Part shown: one piece after another, positions 12,001 to 22,680 of the stretch
How positions within the stretch are numbered: position 1 is the stretch's first letter
Layout: the number at the start of each line of letters is the position of its first letter
Origin: Larus michahellis
Lineage: Eukaryota > Chordata > Aves > Charadriiformes > Laridae
DNA: 64,000 nt
NCBI RefSeq assembly: GCF_964199755.1
Contig: NC_133896.1
Span: 67,745,142 to 67,809,141, forward strand
Direction: 5' to 3'
The notes under the pieces: generated by a model
The model's input: the letters and a program-made list of their open reading frames with translations, nothing else
The model's database searches: none
What the model was told of the DNA's origin: nothing
Program-made: the position numbers and the translations under genes

Positions 12001-15000
12001 ACAATAGCAAGAGTTAGAGGTAACTTCGCAAGAAGTTAAGGCCCCCTCGGCCTGGGAGGGTACGGATGTAGCTGTGTGGTTCTTAAAACACTGGATTTTT
12101 ATACCCACGGATTACTGCAGCGTTACTTTTAACTATTAACTCCTCCCTCTCTGGACCGTGGCCACCAGCACATTTTCAGGTAGTAAATAGCGTTCTAAAA
12201 TTGGCAGTTCACTAGAACTGGACAAAGTTATGTCACCTGCCCTGCGAGCATCAGCTCCAAAGTAAGTTCTTAGAGGAAAACGGGAAAATAAGGCAGTACT
12301 GTTTTGGAAACATGCTGTGAAAATCAGAGTCACAGTTAGAGCCTGGCACAAACTGCCGGTGAGACTTAGAAAATACAGTTTTATATGGAAGGCAGGATAA
12401 AGATACAAAATACAATTTCATACTTAATGGAGGATTTGCATTAGTTCTGGCCAAAGGAAGGTTACTTTAACATCTTGTTCCTAAAAGTAACATCGCAGAA
12501 ACTGTCAGTGCCAACTTCCCCTGATTTTCTGAAAGTTTTCTGTTGCAACTCCTGTGGATGCACAGAGAGGCGGTGGCAAAAGGAGGTGCCTTTCAGAAAC
12601 CTCATTCAAGCTGCTAAATTCACCAATGCGTGTTATCTACCTGTGCACGACAAAAATCTTCAAAATCCTTTCTGAAAATGCTGGGGTAAAATTAAGGGCA
12701 GATGCCAACAGGGTGGGAAGAAAGTATAGAGTTCACTGTGTTGGAGGTGGAAATATAAATGGGTAAAACAAGATCTGTGTTTTACACTGGGTCTTTCAAC
12801 TTGTTTCTGCACCATTCAGAAAAAAACCACAATAATCATTTGCCTACAGTATAATGTAAGTTAATCGTCTATGTGACCAGACCCTGTCATGTACAAGGAG
12901 AACACAACTTTCTTTAATCCAGATGGTTTCCAATTTTTTTTTAAAAAATGTGCGTGCCTAGGAAAACGTAAGCTAGAAATACTGCTTTTACTCCTTTTTT
13001 TTTCCCCCCAGCATACATGCTGACTAAATTATGTGGAAAAGCCGCTTTCTTTCCACTATTTCACCCCTGAGATTTAGTATTTTCCTAGTCTTGTTGGTAG
13101 TGTTGTTCCAGACTTTTTGCCAGCAATCCCAGTCTGTATTCTTTATGTTCCTTTTGGAACAGTGAATCCTTTCGTAAGAAGATTATTCCTTGATGCCCTG
13201 AAGCAGGAAACATACACAAAAATCTTCAGATGTATTGAAACCTGTGAAAATATTTATAGAATGGCAATGGTTGCCAGGACGTGGGAAACAACAGGTAACT
13301 TAATAATACTCCTTTGCATAGCCGTAGCCCTCTCCTTTGGCAAAATGAGAGCTCTGTGGAATCGTGTAATGCCTGCAGCTTTGTAGCATTTTGGGTTGCT
13401 TCGCAGGTTTTAGCCCCGTTGCACCCGTGATGAAACTGAGCCCCCAAACGTTCCTTCTGGGTGGACGGGAAGTGAGTACCTGCGGCTTGACTTTGTTTGA
13501 AACCCTTTGTTTGGGCTCACGCTGTCTCACGCTAGGTGCCCAGAAGTATCGGCGTGAAATCAGTTTTTGGAAACTTCGGACTGAATGACTTTCCAGCGTC
13601 ACATGCTGGGTTTGTTGCAGGGCCAGGAATACGGCCCAGATCTCCTGGCTCCCTACCCGCTGCCTGCACGGCAAGGCCAGTCCTCAGCTCCGTTTCAAGG
13701 GATCCTAGAGAGCACTGGCATTTTAGCAAGTCAGCTGGCAACTTCGCTGTGTTTTGTTTAGAATGGTTCACATTCTTCCATCTAATTCCCACACTGAAAA
13801 TTTCCAGCTTCCTATTTTCCCCGAGCTGTCCCAGCAAGACGTATTGAATATGCAGATGTGATGGCACACACTCGCACACGTGCTTTTCCTGAAGCAACCC
13901 CTCAAAGTTTGTTCTGGATGTTTGTTTTACTCCGGTTCCTCTAATCCCCAAAGTGACATTAGACAGATTTTTTTGTTTAACCTTTGTATGAAACATTCTC
14001 TCTCCCTTTATTTGTAAGGATATGCGGTTTTAGTTACATTTCGTTATATTCCCTTGTGCGTGGAGGAGACACTGTGTAAATGAAAACATATTATAATTAT
14101 TACACACAAATGTCTTCTCAGACATCTCCCATACATGCCTTCCCTAGAACATAGTTTTGAATGTGCACGTCACTATTTTTTGAAACGCATTCATGTAATA
14201 AATAACTGCTTTCACTCCAGGAGTGTTTAGCAATATCGAGGCTGTCCACCCAAAATAAGTTGGAAATACATTTCAAAGGCAACTGCAATTGCGACTGAGA
14301 GCGGGAGTAGGAGGTAGGAGGCTTGGTACCACGTTTCTTGGTGATGAATCTCTCGGTTCAAAACCGGCATTGGGCTTGACCGAAGAACTGCATGCTGTCA
14401 GCACGAGTGAAGTAAAGACAATGAAAAAAGCTGGCTTCTGCTTCGAGTGAGGAAGTTATTTTGCTGGAACAGCATAAATCCTTAATAGGATTTCTTGCTT
14501 TCCCTGCAATATTCAGGCAATTCCTTCTCTCCTCCTACACCCTGCCCACTGCAGGGATGGGTGCGTATCTCCTCATACGCCAGCTTTCTGTGGTCCGCAC
14601 CTGCAAACACGCGTACAAGCTTAACCCTTCTGTGCGGCGCAGCATGCTTCCCTCACCTGCAAGATGAGCAATCCTTACCTTCTCTACAAATACACTATTT
14701 TTTTTTGCAGGGCAAACACACTTTTTACTGCAAGAACATTGTATTTGTCAAAAAAAAAGCCAAGATTGCATTCCAGATGTTACAGCTGTTCCACATACAG
14801 AAATTCCCGAGTCCTGTCTAGTCAACGTATTCAATAACATATTGCCAGAGAGAATAAATATGTTCAAGATAATGGGGAAAAAAATCTCCGGTCCTGTAAA
14901 TGTCCCTTTGAATGATAGCATAAAATAGATCATTTTAATTTTCTCTATTTGAGTGGCATTTGGAAGAACTTAACCCACTGGATTTCTCCCCCTGGGTACA

Positions 15001-15130
15001 TGTTTTCCCTTTAGCTTCAAGGGAAGAATAAACACATTTCTTTCTTTGAAAAAATCTGTCTCCTGTAGACTGTTCTCGTGTGTTTGGTTAAGTTCTGCCT
15101 GAGGTATTACTATGAATATGGACTTAATAA
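6071..15130. other. Intergenic DNA, no gene recognised
   Basis: Both strands contain only short reading frames without family resemblance, and no structural RNA is recognised. The composition is ordinary (moderate AT, scattered poly-T and poly-A). The frames of 124-154 codons at 13300-13996 on the minus strand were considered and judged to be chance, although 13532-13996 is on the same strand as the unassigned exons further on and could be a distal part of them. Confidence 0.5.
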
Positions 15131-15330
15131 TAACTGCATTTACATGGTTTCACTGAGGGATCTTTAAATGCATTAGAGCCCGTAACGTATCACAGCATCC
15201 ACAGGCAAGATCACAATACCGGTCCCGAAATAAATTTACCTCCCCTTGGCAGATGAAGAAACTGATTTCAGAGGTGCAGCTGGTTAACAGCCAAAATGAG
15301 ATGGCTAAGCAAATGGGAAGACGAGGTCCC
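15130..15330 (-). repeat. Old MIR-like SINE fragment
   Basis: The stretch around 15240-15275 (CTCCCCTTGGCAGATGAAG, then AAACTGA) resembles the reverse complement of the MIR core, normally CCCCATTTTACAGATGAGG then AAACTGAGG. The bases before it resemble the 'cases of tabulated blocks of ... TTTACA' edge of the same family only weakly. Heavily diverged; alignment to a repeat library would settle it. Confidence 0.35.
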
Positions 15331-15732
15331 GACCCGACCTCTTGCTGTAGTCACCAGACACGAGGTCAGATCCCCACCTCGCCTAGAACCGCAGAGCTCC
15401 AGACGAAGTCACCGCGGTGAGGACTGTTTGTGCCAAATCGTCGGCTTTGTACGTGCTCCTCACTGGAAATGCCAGGGCTGTGCAATTTAAGTGCCCCGCG
15501 TTATATGGCCAGGGAGTACCATTAGCATAAAGGTGTGATGCAGCCTGTGTGACTGGGGAGGGGAGGCAGCCTGTCCCTGCAGGGGACCTGACCTGATGTC
15601 CACCCTGTGCTCAGGGTAGAGTTTGGCCACAGGAGAGGATTGTAGCTTCCATCTTCCAAGCTCTGGCTACTTCTGAAGACCCTTAACAGGGAAGACCCCC
15701 TTCCCTCTGATAAATTGGCACATAATCGTAGG

Positions 15733-16062
15733 ATCATAGAATCGTAGAATGGTTCAGGTTGGAAGGGACCTTAAAGATCACCTAGTTCCAACCCCCCTGC
15801 CCTGGGCAGGGACACCTCCCACTAGACCAGGCTGCTCAAAGCCCCATCCAGCCTGGCCTTGAACACTTCCAGCGATGGGGCATCCACAGCTTCCCTGGGC
15901 AACCTGTTCCAGTGCCTCACCACCCTCACAGTAAAGAATTTCTCCCTAATATCCAATCTAAATCTCCCCTCCTTCAGTTTGAAACTGTTACCCCTCATCC
16001 TATCATTACACCCCCTGATAAAGAGTCCCTCCCCGACTTTCCTGTAGGCCCCCTTTATCCAT
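15733..16062 (-). repeat. CR1 LINE, 3' end, 5'-truncated, minus orientation
   Basis: Starting with ATCATAGAATCGTAGAATGG and running through TTGGAAGGGACCTTAAAGAT, CCAACCCCCCTGCCC and the CCAGCCTGGCCTTGAACACT segment, this is the reverse complement of the 3' part of an avian CR1 element. It is little decayed, so fairly young. Its 5'-truncated edge is near 16062, only about 11 bases beyond the stop of the protein-like exon at 16073-16349. A short C-terminal frame of the CR1 reverse transcriptase region is visible on the minus strand; it is inactive. Confidence 0.93.
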
Positions 16063-16072
16063 ACATGAATTT

Positions 16073-16349
16073 TCACCAGGAATGAGGAATCATCCAGTAG
16101 TTACTTGTTTCTTTCTGAGACCTGGTGACAATCTCACGCCATCTGACGCTGTAGGTGTATGATCTTTCAAAGATGACATCAACCCACATGGCGTCAAAAG
16201 AAGCAATCCTGCCCTCCCTCAGCGCTTGATAGCAAACTGGATTGAAAAACTGGTTGGCGCTCGAAGCCGAAATATCCAGGTGCCTTTCTGAAGTCTGCAG
16301 GATCATAACAATCTGAATCGGGTACACTTCTCCAGCCCAGCTGCACCTG
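16073..16349 (-). CDS. Candidate coding exon 4 of an unassigned minus-strand gene
   Basis: Minus strand. After a good acceptor (TGTTCCTGCAG at 16360-16350), one frame stays open for 91 codons. It is rich in aromatic and charged residues in a globular pattern (for example SANQFFNPVCYQAL and FDAMWVDVIFERSYTYSV). It ends in HSW and then TGA. A donor-like TG|GTGAAA overlaps that stop, so the exon may either end the protein or splice on; in the second case it is a symmetric exon (phase 2 at both ends). I do not recognise the family. The frame reads unlike random intergenic DNA, with no low complexity. A CR1 insertion begins about 11 bases further along, so the native sequence after this point may have been displaced. 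No function is proposed. Confidence 0.45.
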
Positions 16350-17770
16350 CTGCAGGAACAGTGATTTTTATTTAATTCAGTATTTGAAGAGCTGCAAACT
16401 GTGAGTACTACTGACTGGACTCTCAGAACATTTTAGGGCCAAATTCTCTGGTGTCCATCATTGAACGGCACTTTCCGAGTAGATGAGGTGTTAGATAAGC
16501 ACCTACATTTTCCAGATAATTTAACCCCTTGGAGCTTTGCGTCTGGTGGTTACAAGATTTTTCATGTCAAAAGCAGGAAAGGGAGAGCTCAGTTTTCCAC
16601 ACGCACCTCTGAAATCCGATTCCTTGTTTTGAAGCCTAGGTGTGGGCTGAGCTCTTTGGAGGATAGAGTCCCCACCGGGAAAGTGCAGGATGTGCTCAGA
16701 ATCCCTCACGATGGCTGGAAAGCTGGTCTGGTGACAACTTGCACTGGCTGTGTTGATGTAAAGCAAGTTTTGACTTTCATTAGCCCTGCTGGGCCAGCAG
16801 AGCTGTAGGAGGAGAAGATGGATGCTGTTCTAGTGTCTGTACCACCAGCAAAAATGTCACCTTACAGTTCATGTTGAGGAGAGAAGCAGGAAAAAAGCGT
16901 AGCTTTTTTTGGAAAGCTTTTGGGTGGCTTTGGCAGTTAAAATATCTAGATAAAATGCTTTGAAAACTGAGTCAAATTCAAAGTCATTGAAAAGGAATAA
17001 ATTTGAGTAAAGTGTGCTAGCAATTTTAGTTACTTTTCCAGTTCTTTTTGCAGGGAAGAATTTACAAAGCAGCGAATACTAGTTGCTACACTGGAAACCC
17101 GATCTGTTCCCAAGCAGGTAATTCTCACAGAGGCATCTTTCAAATTAATGCTTTGTTACTAATTTTTTAAGACTTAGATTTAAATTATTTTCATTTTTTT
17201 TTTTAATACTACCATGGTCTTGCACTTCAGGCCTTGCCCTGGTAGCGCAGGGGCTTCGGCAGCAATATGAGTTTCAGTAGCTCCTGTCCAAGAAGCTGAT
17301 GTTCACCTTCTGTGCAGTTGTGCCCTCAGCCTGTGGCAGTGAGCTGTGAAATGGGTCAGGGAATGGAGCCACAATCAAAAAACCTCCCAGGAACATAACT
17401 TTTCTTGAAGTGCTGGTGCAGGTCCACGTGAAGTTAACTCAGGTGAAGATGGTACTGCCGTGGCTCAGCCTTCTCCAGCCAAATGTTCCTGCCCTGCTCC
17501 ACCGCGCTTCTGATTCACACGTGAACCAGTCCAGGCTGTTAAATAAGTAAAACCCAGTCTTTTCTTTTTGTAAGTTGTGTTGAATCTTTTTAACTCCTTA
17601 TATTGTCTTTTTAACTGCTTATATCATCAAGGGGCTGCACCTTGAACAGCAGTGTCCTGCAGCACAGGGCTGGGATAAACCCCCGGGGTGGGAGAGAGAG
17701 GTCTTTATTATCCTGATGATGCTGCCAGCAGAACCATATTGTCAGGCTCCGGCCTCAGTTTTGGCATCCT
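16350..17770. other. Intron or intergenic DNA, nothing recognised
   Basis: No clear exon, repeat or RNA gene. A 115-codon plus-strand frame at 16461-16808 has no family look. If the minus-strand exon set is one gene, this is part of its last intron. A possible very small exon between a CAG at about 17345 and a GTGAAC donor near 17306 (minus strand) is too short to support. Confidence 0.4.
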
Positions 17771-17774
17771 GAAC

Positions 17775-17965
17775 TTTAAGGGACAAGCTGACGGATGAAC
17801 AAATAGGTGTGAGCTGACCATGAATAAATTTAGACTGGAAATTAGAGAAAGAGTCGCAGATTTTTGCACGGTGAGATGCCAGACAGAGTAGGGACCCCAA
17901 ATGAAACACGGCTTTCAAGATGCTGCTCACTGAGTTTATATATGGGATCGTATGATGTGTCAATG
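17775..17965 (+). repeat. Old CR1 LINE fragment
   Basis: The phrase GAGCTGACCATGAATAAATT followed by TAGACTGGAAATTAGAGAAAG matches the conserved CR1 3' region (... CATAAATAAATTTAGGCTGGAAATTAG ...) and is shared with the older CR1 copy at 38439 in this window (TTTAGACTGGAAATTAGAAA). Borders are vague because of age. Confidence 0.55.
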
Positions 17966-19390
17966 AAAAGAGGCACCACTCCTTGTTCCTAGTATTAGAC
18001 CTTATCTACTTAAAAAGAAAAAAAAAAAAAAAGCAGTGATTTAACTGAACAGTCTCATTAAATCAGTACAGATCTTAATTTTGAAGGCTTTGCTTTTGGT
18101 TTAAAGGGTAACTAACCTACACAGCCCTGATATAGTGATATAACTCTTCTAACTCTTCCAGATTAGGTTTGCATGAATGCACATTTTGCAGAAAATTTGT
18201 ATCTGGAAACTCTTTATTTAAGCAGGTAATAATGCTATAATAGCATTTTACAAACAAGATCTTAAATAGGGTGCTCTAATTTCTGCAGTTAGAATCGCAC
18301 ATATGTGATTGGTGTTAGAATAAAGGTGAGATATAAAATGATCGCTTTTTTTGGTACAAGTGCATATGCAGTCTATTCTCAAGATGGTTTTGAACCGGTT
18401 TAGCTTAAATCTGTTGCATCCAGAATTAACAGGAAATTCCTACACTGAAGTGTGACAGTATAGAAGAAGATAGATAAGTTCTGAAATTGGTTAAATCAGT
18501 GTAGTTTTCTGATACAGATTGGGCTTTATTTATAGTGTTTCAGCCTTTTATATATATATGTTTTAATATTTATTTCTTTGGTTTGGAAACTATTTGTGCT
18601 AACTGCGTAGATGATACAGTTGATACACTGGGGCATTATTCCCAAAATGTTTTGTTTATTGCTTGCGCTTTGAAGGCACTGTATTTGAGCAGGAACAATA
18701 TTTAATTGATGGCAGATGTATTTGGTGGTCGAAAGAACGGAAAAAGCAAGCAGATTTTAATTTTGATCCTGATTCAGCACAAATGAGTAGGTGTATGCTT
18801 ACTTTCAAGCACCTGGTTTAATGCTTTGCTGAAGTGAGGTAAATCTGCACCACCGATTTAATGTTTTGGGCCTGTTACTCAGCCCTTCCTGCACTTCTCT
18901 TTCCCTTTCTGTAAGGTAAGGGAAAAATAGCGGCTGTTAGGCGTTGTGGGGTCTAATGTATGCTGTGTATGTGCTTGCTTTGCAATTCTAGAGCGGAGGA
19001 AGAGCTGATCATTAATATGCTTTTCATTAGACTGGACTTTATAAGAACACCTTTGAAGACTCTCCCAGGAAGGAGAGAAATTAAGTTCAGTTTGAATTTA
19101 TTCTGTGGCTTACTATTTCCTTTGGAAATGCCTGTATCGAGCTTTGCTGGGCAATGATTTAACTGACAGGAGACTATTGATACAAGTCAGTCTGACACTG
19201 GTCCCCACGACCTACGCTGAGGTGTTGGGTGTCCAAGACAGAGCAGTAACCGTGCATCTCCGTGTTCCCCCTGGTCATTCACTCCTGGAAAGCTAAGAAC
19301 CACTGCAGCAGCAGCTTAACTGTATTGTAGGTATTTCACTGTCTTTGCCAGTTAATGTAATTATTACAGAGTACGGAACAAACTAAAAGG
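17966..19390. other. Intron or intergenic DNA with one weak exon candidate
   Basis: Mostly AT-rich DNA without features. On the minus strand a strong acceptor (TTTTTCCCTTACCTTACAG, ending at 18909) is followed by one open frame of about 31 codons to a CCAG|GTGCTT donor near 18813. Its phase would fit after the exon at 19684-19393, but it would not join directly to the exon at 16349. Too weak to list as a gene part. Confidence 0.3.
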
Positions 19391-19392
19391 AA

Positions 19393-19684
19393 TATATACT
19401 CAGAGCAAAAATGAGGTCCAGGCCTCTGTGAGATGCAGAGACATAAATCTTCTTGGTTTGGGATGACTCCAGTGGGACTGAGGGAGCTGGACACCCCTTT
19501 TGGGAGGATGAAGGGTGCTCTGTGCCTTGCAAGATCAGAATAAGGAAGTAAACGCTTAAAGTCATCCAGCTGTTCCCATCCCCTGGCCTGTTCTGAGGTC
19601 TCTGCAGAGAAGTCGCTTTGACATGGATCGCCTTTCGCTGTCTCCTTGCTCACACTGTCAGAGAACTTTGTCCTGCTAGCCTTC
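19393..19684 (-). CDS. Candidate coding exon 3 of an unassigned minus-strand gene
   Basis: Minus strand. A plausible acceptor (CCCTCCTTGACGATTAG ending at 19685) opens a frame whose phase fits the donor of the exon at 20613: AG plus G completes an Arg codon. The frame runs about 97 codons. It contains a Ser/Glu/Lys-rich, probably unstructured first half and then a more ordered piece (DDFKRLLPYSDLARHRAPF). A GTATAT donor near 19392, the same donor hexamer as in the previous exon, would end it; the downstream edge is uncertain because weaker GT sites lie around 19495. The frame is free of stops to that point. Family not recognised. Support is the neighbouring exons and matching phase, not similarity to a known protein. 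Confidence 0.33.
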
Positions 19685-20100
19685 CTAATCGTCAAGGAGG
19701 GCTGACGTATGTGCTCGAAACCACCATAATCTGAGTCCAGAGTTCTCACGCAAATCCCGCCGCCAGCATCAGCACGACGAGGGCTGCCCTCCTGTCACTG
19801 CTGGAGGGGTCTGTGCCGCGGTCAGCTACGGCAGGTAACAAACCAGCTCCCAGGGCTGGCCCCTGGAAAACAAATAAAGGAGGGATGTACTTTCTTCTTT
19901 TCGCTTTCCTCATCTCTTTTTCCCCTCTAGGATGGTTAATCCTCTATGTAAGCTTAACTCTTGGGGAAGGTGTTGGCTAGATGGCCTTAAGGGTTGGAGC
20001 CTTTCATTCCTGGAAACCTGCAGTGTTGGGGAGCAGCAGTGTGGGCTTCCTAGCCCTGCCTGGGCTCATGTTTCAACCTGACTTCTGGTGGCTCCTTTGA

Positions 20101-20170
20101 GGGGGTCTGGGGAACAATTTCTGAATTGTTCCCCTTCTGAATTGTTCTTCTTCTGAAGAAGAAATTGTTA
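20101..20170. repeat. Cluster of perfect short hairpins
   Basis: GGGGAACAATT (20109-20119) and its exact complement AATTGTTCCCC (20124-20134) form an 11-bp stem with a 4-base loop. Right after it, TTCTTCTTC (20145-20153) and GAAGAAGAA (20155-20163) form a 9-bp stem around a single base. The 12-mer TTCTGAATTGTT is present twice, at 20119-20130 and 20135-20146, and AATTGTT a third time at 20163-20169. Confidence 0.85.
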
Positions 20171-20612
20171 GTGCAAATTAAGGAGATGGGGTGCCTGTTT
20201 GGCAAGTAAGCTGTGCCACCGTGGGCATGTTAAATAAACCACTGAACGGTCATCAGAGGATAATGCTTGGTACTTTTTTCAAATATATGAATTCAGTGAT
20301 TTTTTTAGTTTATGACTACGCATAGTGAAGCTGGTCTAATTTCTTACAGAGCTTGCCCACGTAAATAAAGGATGTTAAGGTTTCAGTATGTGATTAAGGA
20401 TGATTTGCTGCAGCCCCAGAAACCCTGGTATTCTAGTAGTCGTGGGAACAAGAAGCGCAAAATTTTGGCCAGACATCTCCTGATTCAGGTTTCTGGCTCT
20501 CGACTGAGGTCTCCAATATGCAAATAGAGTTCCTGTGGAAAAAGGAACCAGATGGCTTGTATCTGTCCCTGGGGATATCATAAATATGGAAGGTTTCCAG
20601 GCAGCCATATAC

Positions 20613-20743
20613 CTGCAGGGATGGTTCTGTGTTTCTTCCTTCTCAATTTCGAAAAATTGAAAGCCATTTTGTTTCAGCACACGCAGCTTCTGCAGGTGCT
20701 CCACAGGTTGCTGCTGAGTCTCTTGCACTTTTCTTTGGGACAT
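20613..20743 (-). CDS. Candidate coding exon 2 of an unassigned minus-strand gene
   Basis: Minus strand. The frame begins ATG TCC CAA right after an AG (weak polypyrimidine tract before it) and runs 43 codons plus 2 bases to a CAG|GTATAT donor at 20613. The peptide is helical and charged (QQQPVEHLQKLRVLKQNGF, then FFEIEKEE), unlike chance frames around it. It starts in phase 0, which is the phase in which the exon at 22315 ends, and ends in phase 2, which the exon at 19684 accepts. An in-frame TGA lies three codons upstream, so the acceptor or the ATG has to be the true edge. Family not recognised. Confidence 0.33.
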
Positions 20744-20779
20744 CTGGTCTCAGTGGACCGGGTTGGCTCAACACTGTGA

Positions 20780-22310
20780 TTTAATCTGCTGTACGAGTAC
20801 AACTACCACTGAATCACCTTGAGAGGGAGGAGGGTCGTGTCCAGGTTTATCCTTGGAGTTTGCTTCTTTTTTCTTGTAATGGGTGAGATGGTCTTGCTCC
20901 AGGTGAGCTCGTTGTCTGTCATGTGAAATATTGTGGCATAAATTACAACGTTCATAAGGATTTACATATATTCTGTGTCTTTTGCTGATGAGAAGCTGTT
21001 TTATTCATAGAATCACTATTGGTTTTGCCTATTCTGTTTTTAAATGGTGAAAATATTTAGTAGCTGGCCTCTTCTGTTGTCTAATACTTGCAACCTTCCT
21101 CCATTCTTGCTCTCCTTGGTGAGGCACTTCAGGGACAACTGTCACTGGGTCTGCTGAGACTGGCAGGTATATCTTGGCATTTGCTGCACTACATGCCCTG
21201 GTGACAGTGAGACTGGATGTCATTGGCCAGGGGAGTCATGGAAAAATGAAAGAGCAAGGTAGTGGTGAAAGGAAATCTGGATCTGTCAGCAGGGGTGACA
21301 GGTGATGAGATGCAGAAAAAGGTAGCACATGAGCACATCAGGAGATAAAACTCAGTGTATAAGTACCAAAAGAAACAAGCAGGACATAGGCAGGAATAAT
21401 CTGCCCTTCCAGCGGAGACAGACAGTGTGTAGCGATTCAACGAGGCAAGGCAATGTCAAGACAAAAGAGGTGGACATGGAGGGCTGATGTGCTGGGATAC
21501 TTTGAGAAGGTTTTATTACACCTTCTGTAACGGCCCAGCTGGATCTGGACCTATGAGGGTCACTCCAGTTGCTGTTTAAGTAATAATCACAATACCAATA
21601 AAACAACACATTTAGATCTGGGAAGGTTGACACCAGTACAGCAACATGGAGGTATGGTGCTGAGAGGGACAGGTTGTCGGCAGTGGAGCAGCACAGCACC
21701 AAATGAGTGAAGGGCGGTGGGATAAAAGATGATTTAGGTTTCTGTGTGAGGGCTGCATTTAGCTTCAAGGGATTTTATTATTATTTTTTTTTTTAGATCT
21801 ACACTTCCTCTAAAACTGGTTCAGCTGAATGGGCAGGTATGCGACTTTAATGAGATTCCTAAAGTCTTAGTAAGAACTGTCATTAAAACCAAGCCGGGCT
21901 GCCAGAAGCAGACGTAAAGCAGGATGTTACACTACATCTCTTGGTGCCATCAACTGGCAGGTCCACGGCACAGAACCAGAGGGCAGGGATTCCCTTTTGA
22001 GCAGCACATGCAAATCCTCCTTCCCAGGTAACGTGTCTCTACTGGCTCCTTAAGTAGAGGAGACTCTACTTCAGTGAATATTTTTCCCATCTTGAGTAAG
22101 TGTCTTATGTCAGAGAGAGCAGTAAATGTTTCTGGATGCACTGGACGTTGTGAGGCATGAAAAACAGGCATTGAACCACAGTCGAGTTGCAAGAATAAAC
22201 AGGAACTTGAAAGAGGCTCTTGACCAAGAATGTCTCCCAGTTCTCCCCGGTCCCGGAGAAACTGGACAAGATGCAGAAAAGAGGATCATTGAAGTTATGT
22301 GGAAAGAGAC
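20780..22310. other. Intron or intergenic DNA, nothing recognised
   Basis: Frames of up to 138 codons on the minus strand (21352-21768) are rich in Ser/Leu/Cys and have no family look; they lack convincing splice signals. A poly-T/A tract is at 21778-21796. If the minus-strand exons are one gene this is its first visible intron. Confidence 0.4.
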
Positions 22311-22314
22311 TTAC

Positions 22315-22650
22315 ATATTCTTTCAGCACTCCTTATAGCACGTCATAAAGATCTGTGTCACACTTGGGGACATCCCAAATTTTCGGAATACAATAAGGGT
22401 AGGACAAGGAATTTGCGTGAGTAAACTCCTTCTCTAATTTATCGGGGCTGTCATCCAGACAGGGTTCAACTTTTTTCACAGTCTGCCAAATCTTTGCAAA
22501 TGATCTCATGGACATGACCTCCACTTCTTTCTGGGAGTCTTGCAGCTTTCCTCCAGCAAAGGCGGCGGAGACGGTATTGGGAAAGCGGTGATAACCCTCC
22601 AGCTGCTCTGCCGTGACTTTGGAAACTCGATGTGTAAATTTGTGCTTCAT
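22315..22650 (-). CDS. Candidate coding exon 1 of an unassigned minus-strand gene
   Basis: Minus strand. A 105-codon frame starts MKHKFTHRVSKVTAEQLEG and includes ordered-looking segments (MSMRSFAKIWQTVKKVEP and YPYCIPKIWDVPKCDTDL). Fifteen bases before the ATG is an acceptor-like TTTTCAG (22672-22666). Seven codons past the last residue before the stop is a perfect donor, AT|GTAAGT (22314-22309), which would put the exon edge exactly 112 codons after the ATG, in phase 0. The frame meets a TAA (22335-22333) just before that donor, and a TGA lies four codons upstream of the ATG. So it is either a short protein whose stop lies near the end of the exon, or an old coding exon with two stops that has lost function. 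Family not recognised. Confidence 0.42.
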
Positions 22651-22680
22651 GCACAGTTGTCACCTCTGAAAATCGAACAA

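Noticed and set aside
13300..13996. Two overlapping minus-strand frames of 124 and 154 codons
   Set aside because: They overlap in different frames, lack convincing splice acceptors, and their phase does not join to the exon at 16073-16349. Kept only as a remote possibility.
15822..16076. 84-codon minus-strand frame over the CR1 at 15733
   Set aside because: It is the 3' end of the truncated CR1 coding region, not a host gene.
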